Positions 42,196 to 53,930 of a DNA stretch of 64,000 nt are shown piece after piece (position 1 is the stretch's first letter; every line of letters begins with the position of its first letter). The DNA is from Halorubrum sp. 48-1-W. Its GTDB lineage: Archaea; Halobacteriota; Halobacteria; Halobacteriales; Haloferacaceae. The notes under the pieces are model-generated. The model saw only the letters and a list, made by a program, of their open reading frames with translations, ran no database searches and was not told the origin of the DNA. The stretch covers positions 1-64,000 of the forward strand of contig NZ_QMIM01000019.1 of the NCBI RefSeq assembly GCF_003287355.1, in the 5' to 3' direction. The translations under genes were made by a program, and so were the position numbers.

Positions 42196-43707
42196 ATGGA
42201 CCTGTCGACGGCGGTCACCGCCACCGTTTCGACCCTCCGACGGCGACCGGCGGACCTCCTCCCGTTCTACTTCCTCGGGACGGCCGTCCCCGTGATCGCC
42301 CGCACCGCCCTCCTCGTCGCGCTCGCCGGCGTGTACCTCCACGCCGAGCTCACCGGTCGGCTCGCCGTCGTCCGAGACGCCCTCGCGGGGACCGACCCGA
42401 CGCCGCCGGACTTCGAGGACCCCGAGGCGGTCGAGCGGTGGGCCGAGGCGATCGCGCCCGCGCTCGAGCCACTCGTCTCGCCGACCGCCGTCGCGCTCGT
42501 CGCCGTCGGGAGCGCCCTGGCCCTCCTGATATCGGTCCTCGCGTACGCGGCGGTCTCGGCCGGCCAGATGAGCGCCGTGTTCGCCCGGTTGCGCGGGGTG
42601 CGGGGACTGACCGCGGGGATCGCCGGCGTCCGGGATCGCTGGCTCACGTTCCTCGCGCTCTACCTCGCGGAGTTCCTGTTGTGGGTTGGCGTGCTCCTCC
42701 TCGCGGGCGTCGCCGTGGGCGTCGCGTCGCTCGTTGGCGGGCCGCTGGCCGGCGCGGTCGTCGGCCTCGGCGCGCTCCTGGCCGGGGGGACGGCGCTCGT
42801 GCTCGTCCGGATCGTCTTCGCGTTCGCCCCTGCGGCGATCGTCGTCGACGACGCGGGCGTGTTCGACGCGGTCGAGGGCGCGGGCGGGTTCGTCCGGTCG
42901 AACCCGGTCGACGCCGTCGCCTACCTCGTCGTCGCCGTCGGCGTCCTCGTCGCGATCTCCTCGGCCGCGTCCGCGCTGGCGTTCCTCGGCGGCGGCGCGG
43001 CCGTCGCGCTCGCCAGCGCGGTCCTCGCCGCGCCGGCGCTGGACCTCCTGAAGACCGTCCTCTACGGCGACCACCGCAGTGCGGTCGCCCCCGTGGACCC
43101 GCCGACCGAGGGGGTCCGCGCACAGTTCACGGGCGGGGTCCGTCGCGGTTTGGCCGAGACGCGCGTCTTCGTCCGACGGACGCCGGGCACCCACCTGTTC
43201 GTCGTCGCCGTCGGCGTCGCGGGCGGCATCGCGGGGTGGACGCTGGCCGAGCCGTTCGTCGGGGTCGCCCCCACCTCGATCGAGGCGCGGCTCGCGGGGC
43301 ACCTCCCGCCGGCCGCGGCCCTCGCGTTCTTCGGGAACAACTGGACGGTGACGATCGCCACGGCGTTCGGCGGGGTCGCGCTCGTCGTCCCCGCGCTCGC
43401 TTCGATCGCGTTCAACGGTCTCGCGCTCGGCGCGGTCGCCGCCCTGGAGGCGAACCTCCCGGCGCTCGTCGCGTTCGTGGTTCCGCACGGACTCCTCGAG
43501 ATCCCCGCGATCGTCGTCTCCGGCGCGCTCGGCGTTCGACTGGGGGTCGTCGCCTGGCGCGCGTTCCGCGGGCGGCTGAGCCGTGTCGGGTTCGCGGACG
43601 CGCTCGAGCACGCGTTCTGGGTCGTGGTCGGGGTCGGCGTCCTCCTCGCGGTCGCCGGCCTCGTCGAGGGCTTCGTCAGCCCGTACTACTGGCGGCCGTT
43701 CCTCTAG
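42196..43707 (+). CDS. SpoIIM/DUF95-type integral membrane protein
   Basis: This 503-residue protein has about ten or more hydrophobic helices. The C-terminal 200 residues match the SpoIIM/DUF95 pattern with FFGNNWTVTIATAFGG, ALASIAFNGLALGAVA and PHGLLEIPAIVVSGALG. The N-terminal half is a separate multi-helix domain of the type fused to it in haloarchaea. Bacterial SpoIIM acts in peptidoglycan remodelling, which does not apply here; the archaeal role is unknown. ATG 42196 follows the duplicated promoter. Confidence 0.85.
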   Translation: MDLSTAVTATVSTLRRRPADLLPFYFLGTAVPVIARTALLVALAGVYLHAELTGRLAVVRDALAGTDPTPPDFEDPEAVERWAEAIAPALEPLVSPTAVALVAVGSALALLISVLAYAAVSAGQMSAVFARLRGVRGLTAGIAGVRDRWLTFLALYLAEFLLWVGVLLLAGVAVGVASLVGGPLAGAVVGLGALLAGGTALVLVRIVFAFAPAAIVVDDAGVFDAVEGAGGFVRSNPVDAVAYLVVAVGVLVAISSAASALAFLGGGAAVALASAVLAAPALDLLKTVLYGDHRSAVAPVDPPTEGVRAQFTGGVRRGLAETRVFVRRTPGTHLFVVAVGVAGGIAGWTLAEPFVGVAPTSIEARLAGHLPPAAALAFFGNNWTVTIATAFGGVALVVPALASIAFNGLALGAVAALEANLPALVAFVVPHGLLEIPAIVVSGALGVRLGVVAWRAFRGRLSRVGFADALEHAFWVVVGVGVLLAVAGLVEGFVSPYYWRPFL

Positions 43708-43791
43708 GACGCTCTCGCCCGTCCGCGACACGCTCCGTCCCGCGACGGTCGACCACACGTTCAAGTCGTTCGGGAGCGAATCCTGACCCGT

Positions 43792-44259
43792 ATGACCCGA
43801 CGCGATCCGTTCAGCGACATCGAGGAACTGTTCGAGCGCATGGACCGCGAACTCGAGAAGCTCGGGACGGGCCTGGACGTGCCCGGACGCTCCGACGTCG
43901 ACGTCGACGTGATCGAAGGCGACGAGGAGTTGACCGTGCTCGTCGACCTACCGGGGTTCGACGACGACGAGATCAGCGTCGAGCTCAGGGACGAGACGCT
44001 CACCGTCGGGGCGACGCCGGGGGGCGAGGAGTCGTCCGACGCGGACGACGTGGACGACGGGAACGCGAGCGAAGCGGACGACGGCGAGCGCTACCACCTC
44101 CGCGAGCGTCGCCACGGGTCGGTCTCCCGACGGCTCCCGTTGCCGGTGGCGGTCGAGCCGAGCGCCGCGAGCGCTGGCTACGACGCCGGCGTGCTCACCG
44201 TCACGCTACCGAAACGGTCCGCGTCGGGGAGTGACGGACACCGCATCGACGTCGAGTGA
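43792..44259 (+). CDS. Hsp20/alpha-crystallin-family small heat-shock protein
   Basis: This ATP-independent chaperone binds unfolding proteins. The 155 residues have a short N-terminal arm (DPFSDIEELFERMDRELEKL) and an alpha-crystallin domain from about 36 (VDVIEGDEELTVLVDLPGFD) to the GVLTVTLPK motif near 145. An acidic insertion (about 80-100, SSDADDVDDGNASEADD) interrupts the domain loop. A TTCAAG TATA-like sequence lies near 43760-43770, about 27 bases upstream of the ATG. Confidence 0.92.
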   Translation: MTRRDPFSDIEELFERMDRELEKLGTGLDVPGRSDVDVDVIEGDEELTVLVDLPGFDDDEISVELRDETLTVGATPGGEESSDADDVDDGNASEADDGERYHLRERRHGSVSRRLPLPVAVEPSAASAGYDAGVLTVTLPKRSASGSDGHRIDVE

Positions 44260-44353
44260 CGCCGGTCGATCGGTTCTCACGGCTTCGCCGTTCGCGTCTC
44301 GAGGTGCCCGCGATACCTCGCCTCGCTCCACTCGCCGTGTCGTTCGTCGAAAA

Positions 44354-44426
44354 CGCCCGGAGCGGGATTTGAACCCGCGTCACGACCGTGACAGGGTCGT
44401 ATGATGGGCCACTACACCATCCGGGC
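44354..44426 (-). tRNA. tRNA-Asp(GTC)
   Basis: The reverse complement folds as a cloverleaf of 73 bases. The acceptor stem is GCCCGGA / TCCGGGC with discriminator G, the anticodon stem is CGACC / GGTCG with loop CTGTCAC (anticodon GTC), and the T arm is CGCGGGTTCAAATCCCGC. No intron is present and CCA is not encoded. A TATA-like CTTATTT on the minus strand at 44457-44463 is 31-37 bases upstream. Confidence 0.96.
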
Positions 44427-44494
44427 GCGTCGCAACCTGTCGTACCCGTGTCTGGCAAATAAGACTTGTCATCGCCGACGGCGGTGGTGACCGC

Positions 44495-44532
44495 TCACAG
44501 GGCGGGCGGTACGTCACAGGGCGGGCGGTACG
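44495..44532. repeat. 19-bp perfect tandem duplication between tRNA-Asp and rpoH
   Basis: TCACAGGGCGGGCGGTACG occurs at 44495-44513 and again at 44514-44532, followed by TTTTTGTGTG. It lies in the divergent spacer ahead of the polymerase operon. Confidence 0.9.
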
Positions 44533-44676
44533 TTTTTGTGTGTCACTCCCCACCGTGAGGACGTTGAACGCCCCGTCGCGGAGAGCGGTGCTCAGCGGAG
44601 TTGACAAACCTTATCCGGCTGGAGTCGGTAACAGTCTGTAGTATCTCGTGATAGCTTTTCCCCACCACCACCACCC

Positions 44677-44907
44677 ATGGTAGACGTAAGCCAACACGAA
44701 CTCGTCCCGGACCACGTCCTGCTCGACGACCCCGAGGAGGTCGAGGCGGTCCTGGCCGAGTACGACGTGAAGAAGACGAACCTACCGAAGATCAAACGCA
44801 CCGACCCCGCGGTCCCGGACGACGCCGCCGTCGGGGACGTAGTGAAGATCGTTCGAGATTCGCGAACGACGGACCAAGCAGTCGTGTTCCGACTGGTCAT
44901 CTCATGA
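44677..44907 (+). CDS. rpoH: DNA-directed RNA polymerase subunit H
   Basis: This 76-residue subunit is the archaeal homologue of eukaryotic Rpb5 C-terminal domain and sits near downstream DNA. It shows [20 protein letters not shown], the [11 protein letters not shown] motif and [12 protein letters not shown], all typical. It heads the operon and overlaps rpoB'' by 4 bases (ATGA). Its promoter is probably the ACCTTATC sequence near 44606-44613. Confidence 0.97.
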   Translation: MVDVSQHELVPDHVLLDDPEEVEAVLAEYDVKKTNLPKIKRTDPAVPDDAAVGDVVKIVRDSRTTDQAVVFRLVIS

Positions 44908-46469
44908 ACAGGCAAGACCGACGCGTGGTGTCACGCGAGTACTTCTCGGACGAACGGCTCGCCGAACACCACTTCAGATCGTTCAACAACTTCCTGGGCC
45001 GCGGGATGCAGGAAGTGGTCGACGAGAAGGAGACGATAGATACCGATATCGGCGACAAGGAGGGCCAGGAACCCGTCTACGTCGAACTCGGCGACGTGCG
45101 GATGGTCACCCCCCGGGTCCGCGAGGCCGACGGCTCCGAGGAACTGCTGTACCCCCAGGAGGCCCGCCTCCGGAACATCACCTACTCCGCGCCGGTGTTC
45201 ATGGAGATGTCCATCGTGCGCGGCGGCGACGAGGAGCCCGAGACCGTCGTCGACAGCACCGAGACGAAGGTCGGCCGGATGCCGATCATGGTCGGCTCCG
45301 ACAAGTGTAATATGGCGGAGTTCACGGACGAGGAGCTGATCGACATCGGCGAGGACCCCGTCGACCCCGGCGGCTACTTCATCGTCAACGGCTCCGAGCG
45401 CGTGCTCATGACCTCGGAGGACCTCGCGCCCAACAAGATCCTCGCCGAGTACGACTCGAAGTACGGCGACGAGATCCAGGTCGCGAAGACGTTCTCCCAG
45501 CGCCGCGGGTACCGCGCGCTGGTGCTGTGTGAGCGCAACCGCGAGGGGCTCCTCGAGGTGTCGTTCCCCTCGGTGTCCGGTTCGATCGACTTCGTGACGC
45601 TCGTCCGCGCGCTCGGGCTCGAGTCCGACGAGGAGATCGTCCACCGCGTCTCGGACGACCCCGAGATCGTGAAGTTCATGCTGGAGAACCTGGAGGAGGC
45701 CTCCGTCCAGACCACGGAGGAGGCCATCGAGACCCTCGGCGAGCGGGTCGCGAGCGGCCAGGGGAAGAACTACCAGCTCAAGCGGGCGAACTACGTCATC
45801 GACCGCTACCTCCTCCCGCACCTCCACGAGGAGGGCGTCGACGAGGAGGACGTCCGCATCAACAAGGCGTACTACCTCTGCCGGATGGCCGAGGCGTGTT
45901 TCGAACTCGCCTTGGACCGCCGGGAGGCCGACGACAAGGATCACTACGCGAACAAGCGGCTGAAGGTCTCCGGCGACCTGATGCGCGACCTGTTCCGGAC
46001 CGCGCTCAACAAGCTGGCGCGCGACGTGAAGTACCAGCTCGAACGCGCCAACATGCGCAACCGGCAGCTCACCGTGAACACGGTGGTCCGTTCGGACGTG
46101 TTGACGGAGCGGCTCGAACACCCGATCGCGACGGGTAACTGGGTGGGCGGGCGCTCGGGCGTCTCCCAACTCGTCGACCGGACCGACTACATGGGCGTGC
46201 TCTCTCACCTGCGCAGGCTCCGGTCGCCGCTGTCGCGGTCGCAGCCGCACTTCGAGGCGCGCGACCTCCACGCGACCCAGTGGGGTCGCATCTGCCCCTC
46301 CGAGACGCCGGAGGGACCGAACTGCGGGCTCGTGAAGAACTTCGCGCAGGCGATGGAGCTGTCACAGACCGTCGAGGACGAACAGGGGCTGAAACGAGAA
46401 CTGGCGTCGATGGGTGTCGAGGGGATCCCCGGCATCGAGGGCGTCGAACGACAGACGGCGGACGACTGA
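44904..46469 (+). CDS. rpoB2: DNA-directed RNA polymerase subunit B''
   Basis: This 521-residue subunit is the N-terminal half of the beta/Rpb2 homologue. It begins with [24 protein letters not shown] and includes the lobe and protrusion, the fork region [15 protein letters not shown], and the end [14 protein letters not shown] with the conserved TPEG motif. The split into B'' and B' falls shortly after this motif, as is common in haloarchaea and methanogens. The next gene begins 2 bases later. Confidence 0.97.
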   Translation: MNRQDRRVVSREYFSDERLAEHHFRSFNNFLGRGMQEVVDEKETIDTDIGDKEGQEPVYVELGDVRMVTPRVREADGSEELLYPQEARLRNITYSAPVFMEMSIVRGGDEEPETVVDSTETKVGRMPIMVGSDKCNMAEFTDEELIDIGEDPVDPGGYFIVNGSERVLMTSEDLAPNKILAEYDSKYGDEIQVAKTFSQRRGYRALVLCERNREGLLEVSFPSVSGSIDFVTLVRALGLESDEEIVHRVSDDPEIVKFMLENLEEASVQTTEEAIETLGERVASGQGKNYQLKRANYVIDRYLLPHLHEEGVDEEDVRINKAYYLCRMAEACFELALDRREADDKDHYANKRLKVSGDLMRDLFRTALNKLARDVKYQLERANMRNRQLTVNTVVRSDVLTERLEHPIATGNWVGGRSGVSQLVDRTDYMGVLSHLRRLRSPLSRSQPHFEARDLHATQWGRICPSETPEGPNCGLVKNFAQAMELSQTVEDEQGLKRELASMGVEGIPGIEGVERQTADD

Positions 46470-46471
46470 TC

Positions 46472-48301
46472 ATGGCACAAGCAGAACGCGAAGCGAAGGT
46501 GTACGTCAACGGGAGCCTCGTCGGGACCCATCCGGACCCGCACGAGCTCGCCGACCAGATCCGCGAAGCGCGCCGGCGGGGCGACGTGAGCGAGATGGTG
46601 AACGTCTCGGTGAAGGATCGGACTCGCGAGGTCATCGTCAACGCGGACGCGGGACGCGCTCGCCGGCCGCTGATCGTCGTCGAGAACGGCGATCCACTGT
46701 TGGGCGACGAGGAGATCGCCGCGTTGGAGCGCGGCGACGTCGAATTCGAGGACCTCGTCGACCGCGGCTACATCGAGTTCATCGACGCCGAGGAGGAGGA
46801 AGACATCCTCGTCGCCGTCGACGAGGAGGACGTGACCGGGAAACACACCCACCTCGAGATCGACCCTCAGCTGGTGTTCGGCATCGGCGCGGGGATGATC
46901 CCCTACCCCGAGCACAACGCCAGCCCGCGGATCACCATGGGCGCGGGGATGATGAAACAGTCGCTCGGGCTCCCCTCCGCCAACTACCGGATCCGCCCGG
47001 ACACCCGCCAGCACCTGCTTCACTACCCACAGCTGGCGATGGTGAAGACGCAGACCTCCGATCAGATCAGCTTCGACGAGCGGCCGGCCGCCCAGAACTT
47101 CGTCGTCGCCGTGATGAGCTACGAGGGGTTCAACATCGAGGACGCCCTGGTGATGAACCAGGGTTCCGTCGACCGCGCGCTGATGCGCTCGCACTTCTTC
47201 CGGACTTACGAGGGCGAGGAGCGCCGGTACCCCGGCGGACAGGAGGACCGCTTCGAGATCCCGGACCAGGACGTCCGGGGCGCGCGCGGCGAGGACGCGT
47301 ACACGCACCTCGACGAGGACGGCCTCGTCAACCCCGAGACGCGGGTCGACGAGTCCTCCGTCCTCCTCGGCAAGACGAGCCCGCCGCGCTTCCTGGAGGA
47401 GCCGGACGACATGGGCGGGCTCTCCCCGCAGAAACGCCGGGAGACGTCGGTGACGATGCGCTCCGGCGAGTCCGGGGTCGTCGACACCGTCACCCTGATG
47501 GAGGGCGAGGACGGCTCGAAGCTCTCGAAGGTGAAGGTGCGCGACCAGCGGACCCCGGAGCTTGGAGACAAGTTCGCGTCCCGACACGGCCAGAAGGGCG
47601 TCGTGGGGCACCTCGCGCCACAGGAGGACATGCCCTTCACCGAGGAGGGGATCGTCCCCGACCTCGTGATGAACCCGCACGCGCTCCCGTCCCGGATGAC
47701 GGTCGGCCACGTGCTGGAGATGCTCGGCGGCAAGGTCGGCTCGCTGCGCGGCGAACGCGTCGACGGGACGCCGTTCCAGGGCGAAGACGAGGCGGATCTC
47801 CGGGGGAGCTTGGAGGACCACGGCTTCAAGTCCTCCGGTAAGGAGGTCATGTACTCCGGCGTCACCGGCGAGAAGGTCGACGCCGAGATCTTCGTCGGGA
47901 CGATCTTCTACCACAAGCTGTACCACATGGTGTCGAACAAGCTCCACGCCCGCTCGCGCGGGCCGGTCCAGGTGCTCACGCGCCAGCCGACGGAGGGCCG
48001 CGCCCGCGAGGGTGGGCTCCGCGTCGGGGAGATGGAGCGCGACACGATCATCGGCCACGGCGCGTCGATGGTGCTCAACGAACGACTGCTCGAATCGTCC
48101 GACGCCGAACAGGTGTACGTCTCCGCGGAGACGGGCCTCGTCGCCGTCGAGGACAGGGAGCAGCGCCGCGTGTACGACCCGGTCACGGGCGACGAGGACG
48201 ACATCCACGAACTCGAGGTGAGCTACGCGTTCAAGCTCCTGCTCGACGAGATGATCGCCCTGGGTATCCGACCGAAACTCGAACTGGAGGACGCGATTTA
48301 A
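46472..48301 (+). CDS. rpoB1: DNA-directed RNA polymerase subunit B' lacking the C-terminal zinc cysteines
   Basis: This 609-residue C-terminal half of the Rpb2 homologue contributes to the active site. Key motifs include [17 protein letters not shown], the [13 protein letters not shown] block and [18 protein letters not shown] near the end. In most archaea and eukaryotes the C-terminal clamp carries CxxC ... CxxC zinc ligands (pattern VCxxCGL and YCPxC). Here the matching positions read [14 protein letters not shown] and [12 protein letters not shown], so all four cysteines are absent. The domain ends normally at [17 protein letters not shown]. Confidence 0.97.
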   Translation: MAQAEREAKVYVNGSLVGTHPDPHELADQIREARRRGDVSEMVNVSVKDRTREVIVNADAGRARRPLIVVENGDPLLGDEEIAALERGDVEFEDLVDRGYIEFIDAEEEEDILVAVDEEDVTGKHTHLEIDPQLVFGIGAGMIPYPEHNASPRITMGAGMMKQSLGLPSANYRIRPDTRQHLLHYPQLAMVKTQTSDQISFDERPAAQNFVVAVMSYEGFNIEDALVMNQGSVDRALMRSHFFRTYEGEERRYPGGQEDRFEIPDQDVRGARGEDAYTHLDEDGLVNPETRVDESSVLLGKTSPPRFLEEPDDMGGLSPQKRRETSVTMRSGESGVVDTVTLMEGEDGSKLSKVKVRDQRTPELGDKFASRHGQKGVVGHLAPQEDMPFTEEGIVPDLVMNPHALPSRMTVGHVLEMLGGKVGSLRGERVDGTPFQGEDEADLRGSLEDHGFKSSGKEVMYSGVTGEKVDAEIFVGTIFYHKLYHMVSNKLHARSRGPVQVLTRQPTEGRAREGGLRVGEMERDTIIGHGASMVLNERLLESSDAEQVYVSAETGLVAVEDREQRRVYDPVTGDEDDIHELEVSYAFKLLLDEMIALGIRPKLELEDAI

Positions 48302-51235
48302 ATGTCAATGCAAACACCGAAGGTGCTCGGCGGGATCGACTTCGGCCTGATGGACCCGGAGACGTACCGGGACATGTCGGCCACGAAAGTGATCACCGCG
48401 GACACGTACGACGACGACGGCTACCCGATCGACATGGGGCTCATGGACCCGCGGCTCGGCGTCATCGACCCCGGGCTGGAGTGTCGGACCTGCGGGTCCC
48501 ACTCCGGCTCGTGTAACGGCCACTTCGGCCACATCGAGCTGGCCGCGCCCGTCATCCACGTGGGATTCACGAAGCTCATCCGTCGACTGTTGCGGTCGAC
48601 GTGCCGCGAGTGCGGGAAGCTTGCGCTCACCGAGGCGGAGCGCGAGGAGTTCCAGGACCGGCTGGAACGCGCCGAGGAGCTCGGCGAGGACCCCCACGAC
48701 GTGTTGAAGGCGGCCGTCCGGCAGGCCCGGAAGGCGTCGACGTGCCCGTACTGCGCCGAGCCGCAGGCGGACATCAAACACGAGAAGCCGACGACCTACT
48801 ACGAGGTCCAGGACGTGCTCTCGGGCGACTACTCCGAACACATCGCGGCCGCGATGCAGCCCGACGAGGAGGCGGACGACCCGGGCACCTCCCCCCAGGA
48901 GCTGGCCGAGAAGACGGACATCTCCTTGGAGCGCATAAACGAGATCATGGCCGGCGAGTTCCGCCCCCGCAAGGAGGACCGTCGCGCCATCGAGAAGGCG
49001 CTCGACATCGACCTCACCGAGGAGGACATGAACAAGCTGATGCCCTCGGACGTCCGCGACTGGTTCGAGGACATCCCCGACGAGGACCTCGAGGTGCTCG
49101 GGATCGACTCCGAACACTCCCGGCCCGAGTGGATGATCCTGACGGTGTTGCCGGTCCCGCCGGTCACCACCCGCCCCTCCATCACGCTCGACAACGGCCA
49201 GCGCTCCGAGGACGACCTCACCCACAAGCTGGTCGACATCATCCGCATCAACCAGCGGTTCATGGAGAACCGCGAGGCGGGCGCGCCACAGCTCATCATC
49301 GAGGACCTCTGGGAACTCCTCCAGTACCACGTCACGACGTTCGTCGACAACGAGATCAGCGGGACGCCGCCCGCACGACACCGCTCCGGCCGGCCCCTCA
49401 AGACCCTCAGCCAGCGGCTGAAGGGCAAGGAGGGGCGCTTTCGCGGGTCGCTCTCGGGGAAGCGCGTGAACTTCTCGGCCCGGACCGTCATCTCGCCGGA
49501 CCCCACGCTGAGCCTGAACGAGGTCGGCGTCCCCGACCGCGTGGCCAAGGAGATGACCCAGACGCTCAACGTCACCGAGCGAAACGTCGAGGACGCGCGC
49601 CAGTACGTCCGGAACGGCCCCGAGGCGCACCCGGGTGCGAACTACGTGCGCCGTCCCGACGGTCGGCGGCTGAAGGTGACCGAGAAGAACTGCGAGGAGC
49701 TCGCGGAGAAGGTCGACCCCGGCTGGGAGGTGAACCGTCACCTCGTCGACGGCGACATCGTGATCTTCAACCGCCAGCCGTCGCTGCACCGGATGTCCAT
49801 CATGGCCCACGAGGTGGTCGTGATGCCGTACAAGACGTTCCGGCTCAACACCGTCGTCTGTCCGCCGTACAACGCCGACTTCGACGGCGACGAGATGAAC
49901 ATGCACGCGCTCCAGAACGAGGAGGCCCGCGCGGAGGCACGGGTGCTCATGCGCGTCCAAGAGCAGATCCTCTCGCCGCGGTTCGGCGGCAACATCATCG
50001 GTGCGATCCAGGACCACATCTCCGGGACGTACCTGCTCACCCACACGAACCCCGAGTTCACGGAGACGCAGGCGCTCGACCTGCTCCGGGCGACGCGGGT
50101 GGACGAGCTACCTACGGCCGACGGCGTCGACGACGACGGCCGGGAGTTCTGGACCGGTCGGACGCTGTTCTCGGAGCTACTGCCCGGCGACCTCTCCCTG
50201 GAGTTCACCTCCTCGACGGGCGACGCCGTCGTCATCGAGAACGGGGAGCTGGTCGAGGGAACCATCGACGAGGACGCGGTCGGCGCGTTCGGCGGCGAGG
50301 TCGTCGACACGCTCACCAAGCAGTACGGCGAGACGCGCGCCCGCGTCTTCATCAACGAGATCGCTTCGCTCGCGATGCGGGCGATCATGCACTTCGGCTT
50401 CTCGATCGGGATCGACGACGAGTCGATCCCGCCGGCAGCAGAAGAGCAGGTCGACGAGGCGATAAACAGCGCCTACGACCGCGTCAACGAACTGATCGAG
50501 ACGTACCGTGCGGGCGAGCTGGAGTCCCTGCCCGGCCGTAGCGTCGACGAGACGCTGGAGATGAAGATCATGCAGACGCTCGGGAAGGCCCGCGACTCCG
50601 CCGGCGAGATCGCCGACCAGCACTTCGGCGACGACAACCCGGCGGTCGTGATGGCCCGCTCCGGCGCGCGTGGCTCGATGCTCAACCTCACGCAGATGGC
50701 CGGCTCCGTCGGCCAGCAGGCGGTCCGCGGCGAGCGGATCAACCGCGGCTACGAGGACCGCACGCTCGCCCACTACGAGGCCGACGACCTCTCGGCGGAG
50801 GCGCACGGCTTCGTGGAGAACTCCTACCGCGGCGGGCTCACGCCCGAGGAGTTCTTCTTCCACGCGATGGGCGGCCGCGAGGGGCTCGTCGACACGGCGG
50901 TCCGGACCTCCAAGTCCGGCTACCTCCAGCGACGGCTCATCAACGCGCTCTCCGAGCTGGAGGCGCAGTACGACGGCACCGTCCGGGACACCTCCGGACG
51001 GATCGTCCAGTTCGAGTTCGGCGAGGACGGCACCTCACCGATCAAGGTCTCCTCCGGCGAGGGCGACGGGATCGACGTGGACGGGATCGCCGACCGCGTC
51101 CTGAACTCGGAGTTCGACTCCGACGACGAGAAGGAGCGGTTCCTCGGCGAGCGGACGCCGCCGACGAACCTCTCGGAGCACGCGGGACCGGGCCTGAACA
51201 AGGCGGACGAGCTGGGGGTGGAATCCGATGACTGA
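48302..51235 (+). CDS. rpoA1: DNA-directed RNA polymerase subunit A'
   Basis: This is the largest subunit (977 residues), homologous to the N-terminal two-thirds of Rpb1/beta'. Zinc ligands C61, C64, C71 and H74 ([14 protein letters not shown]) and a second pair CRECGK / CPYC near 101-148 are present. The catalytic Mg-binding motif NADFDGD is at 524-530. A haloarchaeal insertion near 175-230 has HTH-like text ([19 protein letters not shown]). The gene ends with a fixed 8-base overlap with rpoA''. Confidence 0.97.
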   Translation: MSMQTPKVLGGIDFGLMDPETYRDMSATKVITADTYDDDGYPIDMGLMDPRLGVIDPGLECRTCGSHSGSCNGHFGHIELAAPVIHVGFTKLIRRLLRSTCRECGKLALTEAEREEFQDRLERAEELGEDPHDVLKAAVRQARKASTCPYCAEPQADIKHEKPTTYYEVQDVLSGDYSEHIAAAMQPDEEADDPGTSPQELAEKTDISLERINEIMAGEFRPRKEDRRAIEKALDIDLTEEDMNKLMPSDVRDWFEDIPDEDLEVLGIDSEHSRPEWMILTVLPVPPVTTRPSITLDNGQRSEDDLTHKLVDIIRINQRFMENREAGAPQLIIEDLWELLQYHVTTFVDNEISGTPPARHRSGRPLKTLSQRLKGKEGRFRGSLSGKRVNFSARTVISPDPTLSLNEVGVPDRVAKEMTQTLNVTERNVEDARQYVRNGPEAHPGANYVRRPDGRRLKVTEKNCEELAEKVDPGWEVNRHLVDGDIVIFNRQPSLHRMSIMAHEVVVMPYKTFRLNTVVCPPYNADFDGDEMNMHALQNEEARAEARVLMRVQEQILSPRFGGNIIGAIQDHISGTYLLTHTNPEFTETQALDLLRATRVDELPTADGVDDDGREFWTGRTLFSELLPGDLSLEFTSSTGDAVVIENGELVEGTIDEDAVGAFGGEVVDTLTKQYGETRARVFINEIASLAMRAIMHFGFSIGIDDESIPPAAEEQVDEAINSAYDRVNELIETYRAGELESLPGRSVDETLEMKIMQTLGKARDSAGEIADQHFGDDNPAVVMARSGARGSMLNLTQMAGSVGQQAVRGERINRGYEDRTLAHYEADDLSAEAHGFVENSYRGGLTPEEFFFHAMGGREGLVDTAVRTSKSGYLQRRLINALSELEAQYDGTVRDTSGRIVQFEFGEDGTSPIKVSSGEGDGIDVDGIADRVLNSEFDSDDEKERFLGERTPPTNLSEHAGPGLNKADELGVESDD

Positions 51236-53930
51236 GTACGAACACGTCACCGACGACATGGAGGCCGTCGTGGAGGCGACGGAGCTCCCGAAGCGACTGA
51301 AGACCGAGGTGTACGAGACGCTGGAGGCGAAAGCCGACGAACACGGGGAGATCACGATCGAGCAGGCGACCGACATCGTGACCGGCGTCGAGAACCGGTA
51401 CATCGAGACGCGCGTCGACCCGTTAGAGCCCGTGGGGACCGTCTCCGCGCAGTCGATCGGGGAACCCGGAACGCAGATGAGCGTTCCGTACGACGAGCGG
51501 GTCGTTGTCCGACGGAACGGCGAGACCGAGGTCGTCGAGATCGGCTCGGTCGTTGACGACGCACTTGAACGAGCCGAGACACGCGAGATCGATGGACACG
51601 AAGTCGCGCTCGCGCCGAACGGGCTCGAGACGCTCTCGTTGGCTGACGACGAGACGGTTCGATGGAAAGCCGTCGAGGAGATCAGTCGACACGAAACGCC
51701 GGACGAACTCCTCCGGTTCGAACTCGAATCCGGACGGACGATCCGGGCGACGAAAGCGCACTCGTTCGTCACGCGGCGGGACAACGATGTCGTTCCCGTC
51801 GCCGGCGACGATCTCGATGTCGGCGACTGGCTCCCGGTGGTCGGATCGTTCGAGGCCGACGGGCCGGACACGGTCGACCTTCGGGAGTACCTCCCGGTAA
51901 CGGACTACTGGTACACGTCGACGCTGACCGACGGCGGCGTCGACGCGGTTCCGGGCGGCCCCGACCAGCTTCGGAACAAACGTGCGGCACTGGAAACGGG
52001 GAAGATCGACGAACGGAGCGTCTACCCGGTTGGTGGGACGGTCGGGTTACCCGAGCGATTCCCGCTCGACGAGGAGACCGGATTCTTCGTCGGCGCGTGG
52101 CTCGCCGAAGGCTCCCTCACGGACCACTACGTTTCCGTCTCGAACGTTGACGAGACGTTCCAGGAGGGTGTCCGGACGTTCGCCGAGCGATTCGACCTCT
52201 CGATCAACGAATACGAGAACGATAGTGGGTTCGCTCGCGGCTACGACATCCGCGTGAACGGAACCGTCCTCGCCGACTTGTTCCGTGAGATCTGCGTCGA
52301 AGACGGCGAAAAAACGGTACCCGGGTTCGCGTTCGGTGCCGACGAGGCGTTCGTCCGTGGCCTACTCCGAGGGTACTTCAGCGGAGACGGAAACGTCGGA
52401 CGGAACGCCGTCCGATCCAGTTCGACGAGCCATCGACTCACGGCCGGGATCGCACTCCTGCTCGCTCGGTTCGACGTGTACGCGACGTTCGGCAAGCAGG
52501 ACGAGTCTCGGACCCTTCGCGTCCCGAAAAAACACGTCGCGCGATTCAACGACGAGATCGGGATGGTCGGTGCCCGTGGGAGGGAGCTCGACTCCCTCGC
52601 CGCCGCCGTCGAAACCGACGGTCCCGACGCGACCGACCAGATCCCGAACTTCGGGGAAGCGCTCCGCGAGGTCGCATCCGACGCGGGGATCCCGAGTCGA
52701 CAGATCAACGCCGCATCGAACCGACAGCGGATCGGGCGAACGCGGCTCCGGAACATCGTCGCCGAGGCGGAAGACGCTGGAGTCGACTCCACGGCGCTCG
52801 ACGCTCTCGGACGGGCCGTCGACGGCGACGTGGTCTGGGACCGGATCGACTCGATCGAGACGGTGTCCTCCGACCACGACCACGTGTACGACTTCTCCGT
52901 CGAGGGATTGGAGACGTTCACGACGGCCGAGGGTGTCGTGACCCACAACACGATGAACACCTTCCACTACGCCGGCGTCGCGGAGATCGACGTCACGCAG
53001 GGGCTCCCCCGGCTCATCGAGCTGGTGGACGCCCGGAAGACGCCGGACACGCCGATGATGACGGTTCACCTCGAGGGCGAGTACGCGACGGACCGCGAGA
53101 AGGCCCACGAGGTCGTCTGGTCGATCGAGTCGACGCGGATCTTGGCGCTCGGCGACGTCTCGACCAACGTCGCGGACATGCTCGTGCGGATCGACCTCAA
53201 CGACGACACGCTGTTGGAGCGGTGGCCGACCCACTCGGACCCCTCGGAGGTCGCGGGGATCATCACCGAGACCATCGAGGACTCGCTCGGCGTCGACGCC
53301 CGACAGGCGGGGACCGTGATCGAGTTCGGCCCGAACGAGCCGAGCTACCGCGAGCTCCTCCAGCTGGTCGAGCGGCTCCGCGACATCGTCTTCAAGGGGA
53401 TCGAGGAGGTCGAACGCGTCGTGATCCGAAAAGAAGGGCTCGATGAGGGCGAGGAGTTCGTCCTCTACACGGAGGGGTCGGCCTTCGGCGACGTCCTCGA
53501 GATCGAGGGGGTCGACGCCTCGCGGACGACGTGTAACAACATCCACGAGATCTACCGGAACCTCGGGGTCGAGGCGGCCCGCGAGACGATCATCGACGAG
53601 ACGAAGAACACGCTCGAAGAGCAGGGGCTCGACGACGTGAACGTCCGGCACCTGATGTTGGTGGCGGACATCATGACGAACAACGGCGAGATCGAGTCGA
53701 TCGGCCGGCACGGCATCTCCGGCTCGAAAGACTCGGTACTCGCGCGCGCGGCGTTCGAGGTGACGGTGAACCACCTGCTCGACGCCGCGGTCCACGGCGA
53801 GTACGACGAGCTCGACGGCGTCATCGAGAACGTCATCGCCGGCAAGCCCATCTCGATCGGGACCGGCGACGTCGACCTCCGGATGGGGTCGCGCGTCGTC
53901 TCGGACGGCGGCAAGCCGACGGACGACTGA
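51228..53930 (+). CDS. rpoA2: DNA-directed RNA polymerase subunit A'' interrupted by an intein
   Basis: The precursor has 900 residues. Residues 1-84 and 575-900 join to a normal A'' of 410 residues (bridge-adjacent trigger loop and jaw). The exteins meet as SIGEPGTQM / [10 protein letters not shown], the trigger loop with its conserved TFH histidine. The intervening 490 residues are an intein with splicing and homing-endonuclease domains, so active polymerase depends on protein splicing. It overlaps rpoA' by 8 bases, and its stop overlaps the start of nusA. Confidence 0.97.
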   Translation: MTEYEHVTDDMEAVVEATELPKRLKTEVYETLEAKADEHGEITIEQATDIVTGVENRYIETRVDPLEPVGTVSAQSIGEPGTQMSVPYDERVVVRRNGETEVVEIGSVVDDALERAETREIDGHEVALAPNGLETLSLADDETVRWKAVEEISRHETPDELLRFELESGRTIRATKAHSFVTRRDNDVVPVAGDDLDVGDWLPVVGSFEADGPDTVDLREYLPVTDYWYTSTLTDGGVDAVPGGPDQLRNKRAALETGKIDERSVYPVGGTVGLPERFPLDEETGFFVGAWLAEGSLTDHYVSVSNVDETFQEGVRTFAERFDLSINEYENDSGFARGYDIRVNGTVLADLFREICVEDGEKTVPGFAFGADEAFVRGLLRGYFSGDGNVGRNAVRSSSTSHRLTAGIALLLARFDVYATFGKQDESRTLRVPKKHVARFNDEIGMVGARGRELDSLAAAVETDGPDATDQIPNFGEALREVASDAGIPSRQINAASNRQRIGRTRLRNIVAEAEDAGVDSTALDALGRAVDGDVVWDRIDSIETVSSDHDHVYDFSVEGLETFTTAEGVVTHNTMNTFHYAGVAEIDVTQGLPRLIELVDARKTPDTPMMTVHLEGEYATDREKAHEVVWSIESTRILALGDVSTNVADMLVRIDLNDDTLLERWPTHSDPSEVAGIITETIEDSLGVDARQAGTVIEFGPNEPSYRELLQLVERLRDIVFKGIEEVERVVIRKEGLDEGEEFVLYTEGSAFGDVLEIEGVDASRTTCNNIHEIYRNLGVEAARETIIDETKNTLEEQGLDDVNVRHLMLVADIMTNNGEIESIGRHGISGSKDSVLARAAFEVTVNHLLDAAVHGEYDELDGVIENVIAGKPISIGTGDVDLRMGSRVVSDGGKPTDD
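51480..52949 (+). other. Intein (490 aa) with LAGLIDADG-type homing endonuclease in rpoA''
   Basis: The first intein residue is Ser85 ([10 protein letters not shown]), and the last residues are THN (His573-Asn574), followed by Thr as +1 extein residue. These are the chemistry residues needed for splicing. Block B has [11 protein letters not shown] (T-x-x-H). DOD endonuclease motifs are [12 protein letters not shown] and [14 protein letters not shown], both with the acidic catalytic residue (E and D). The C-terminal block G is [19 protein letters not shown]. Endonuclease and splicing both look intact. The DNA is somewhat less GC-rich than its exteins. Confidence 0.95.
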
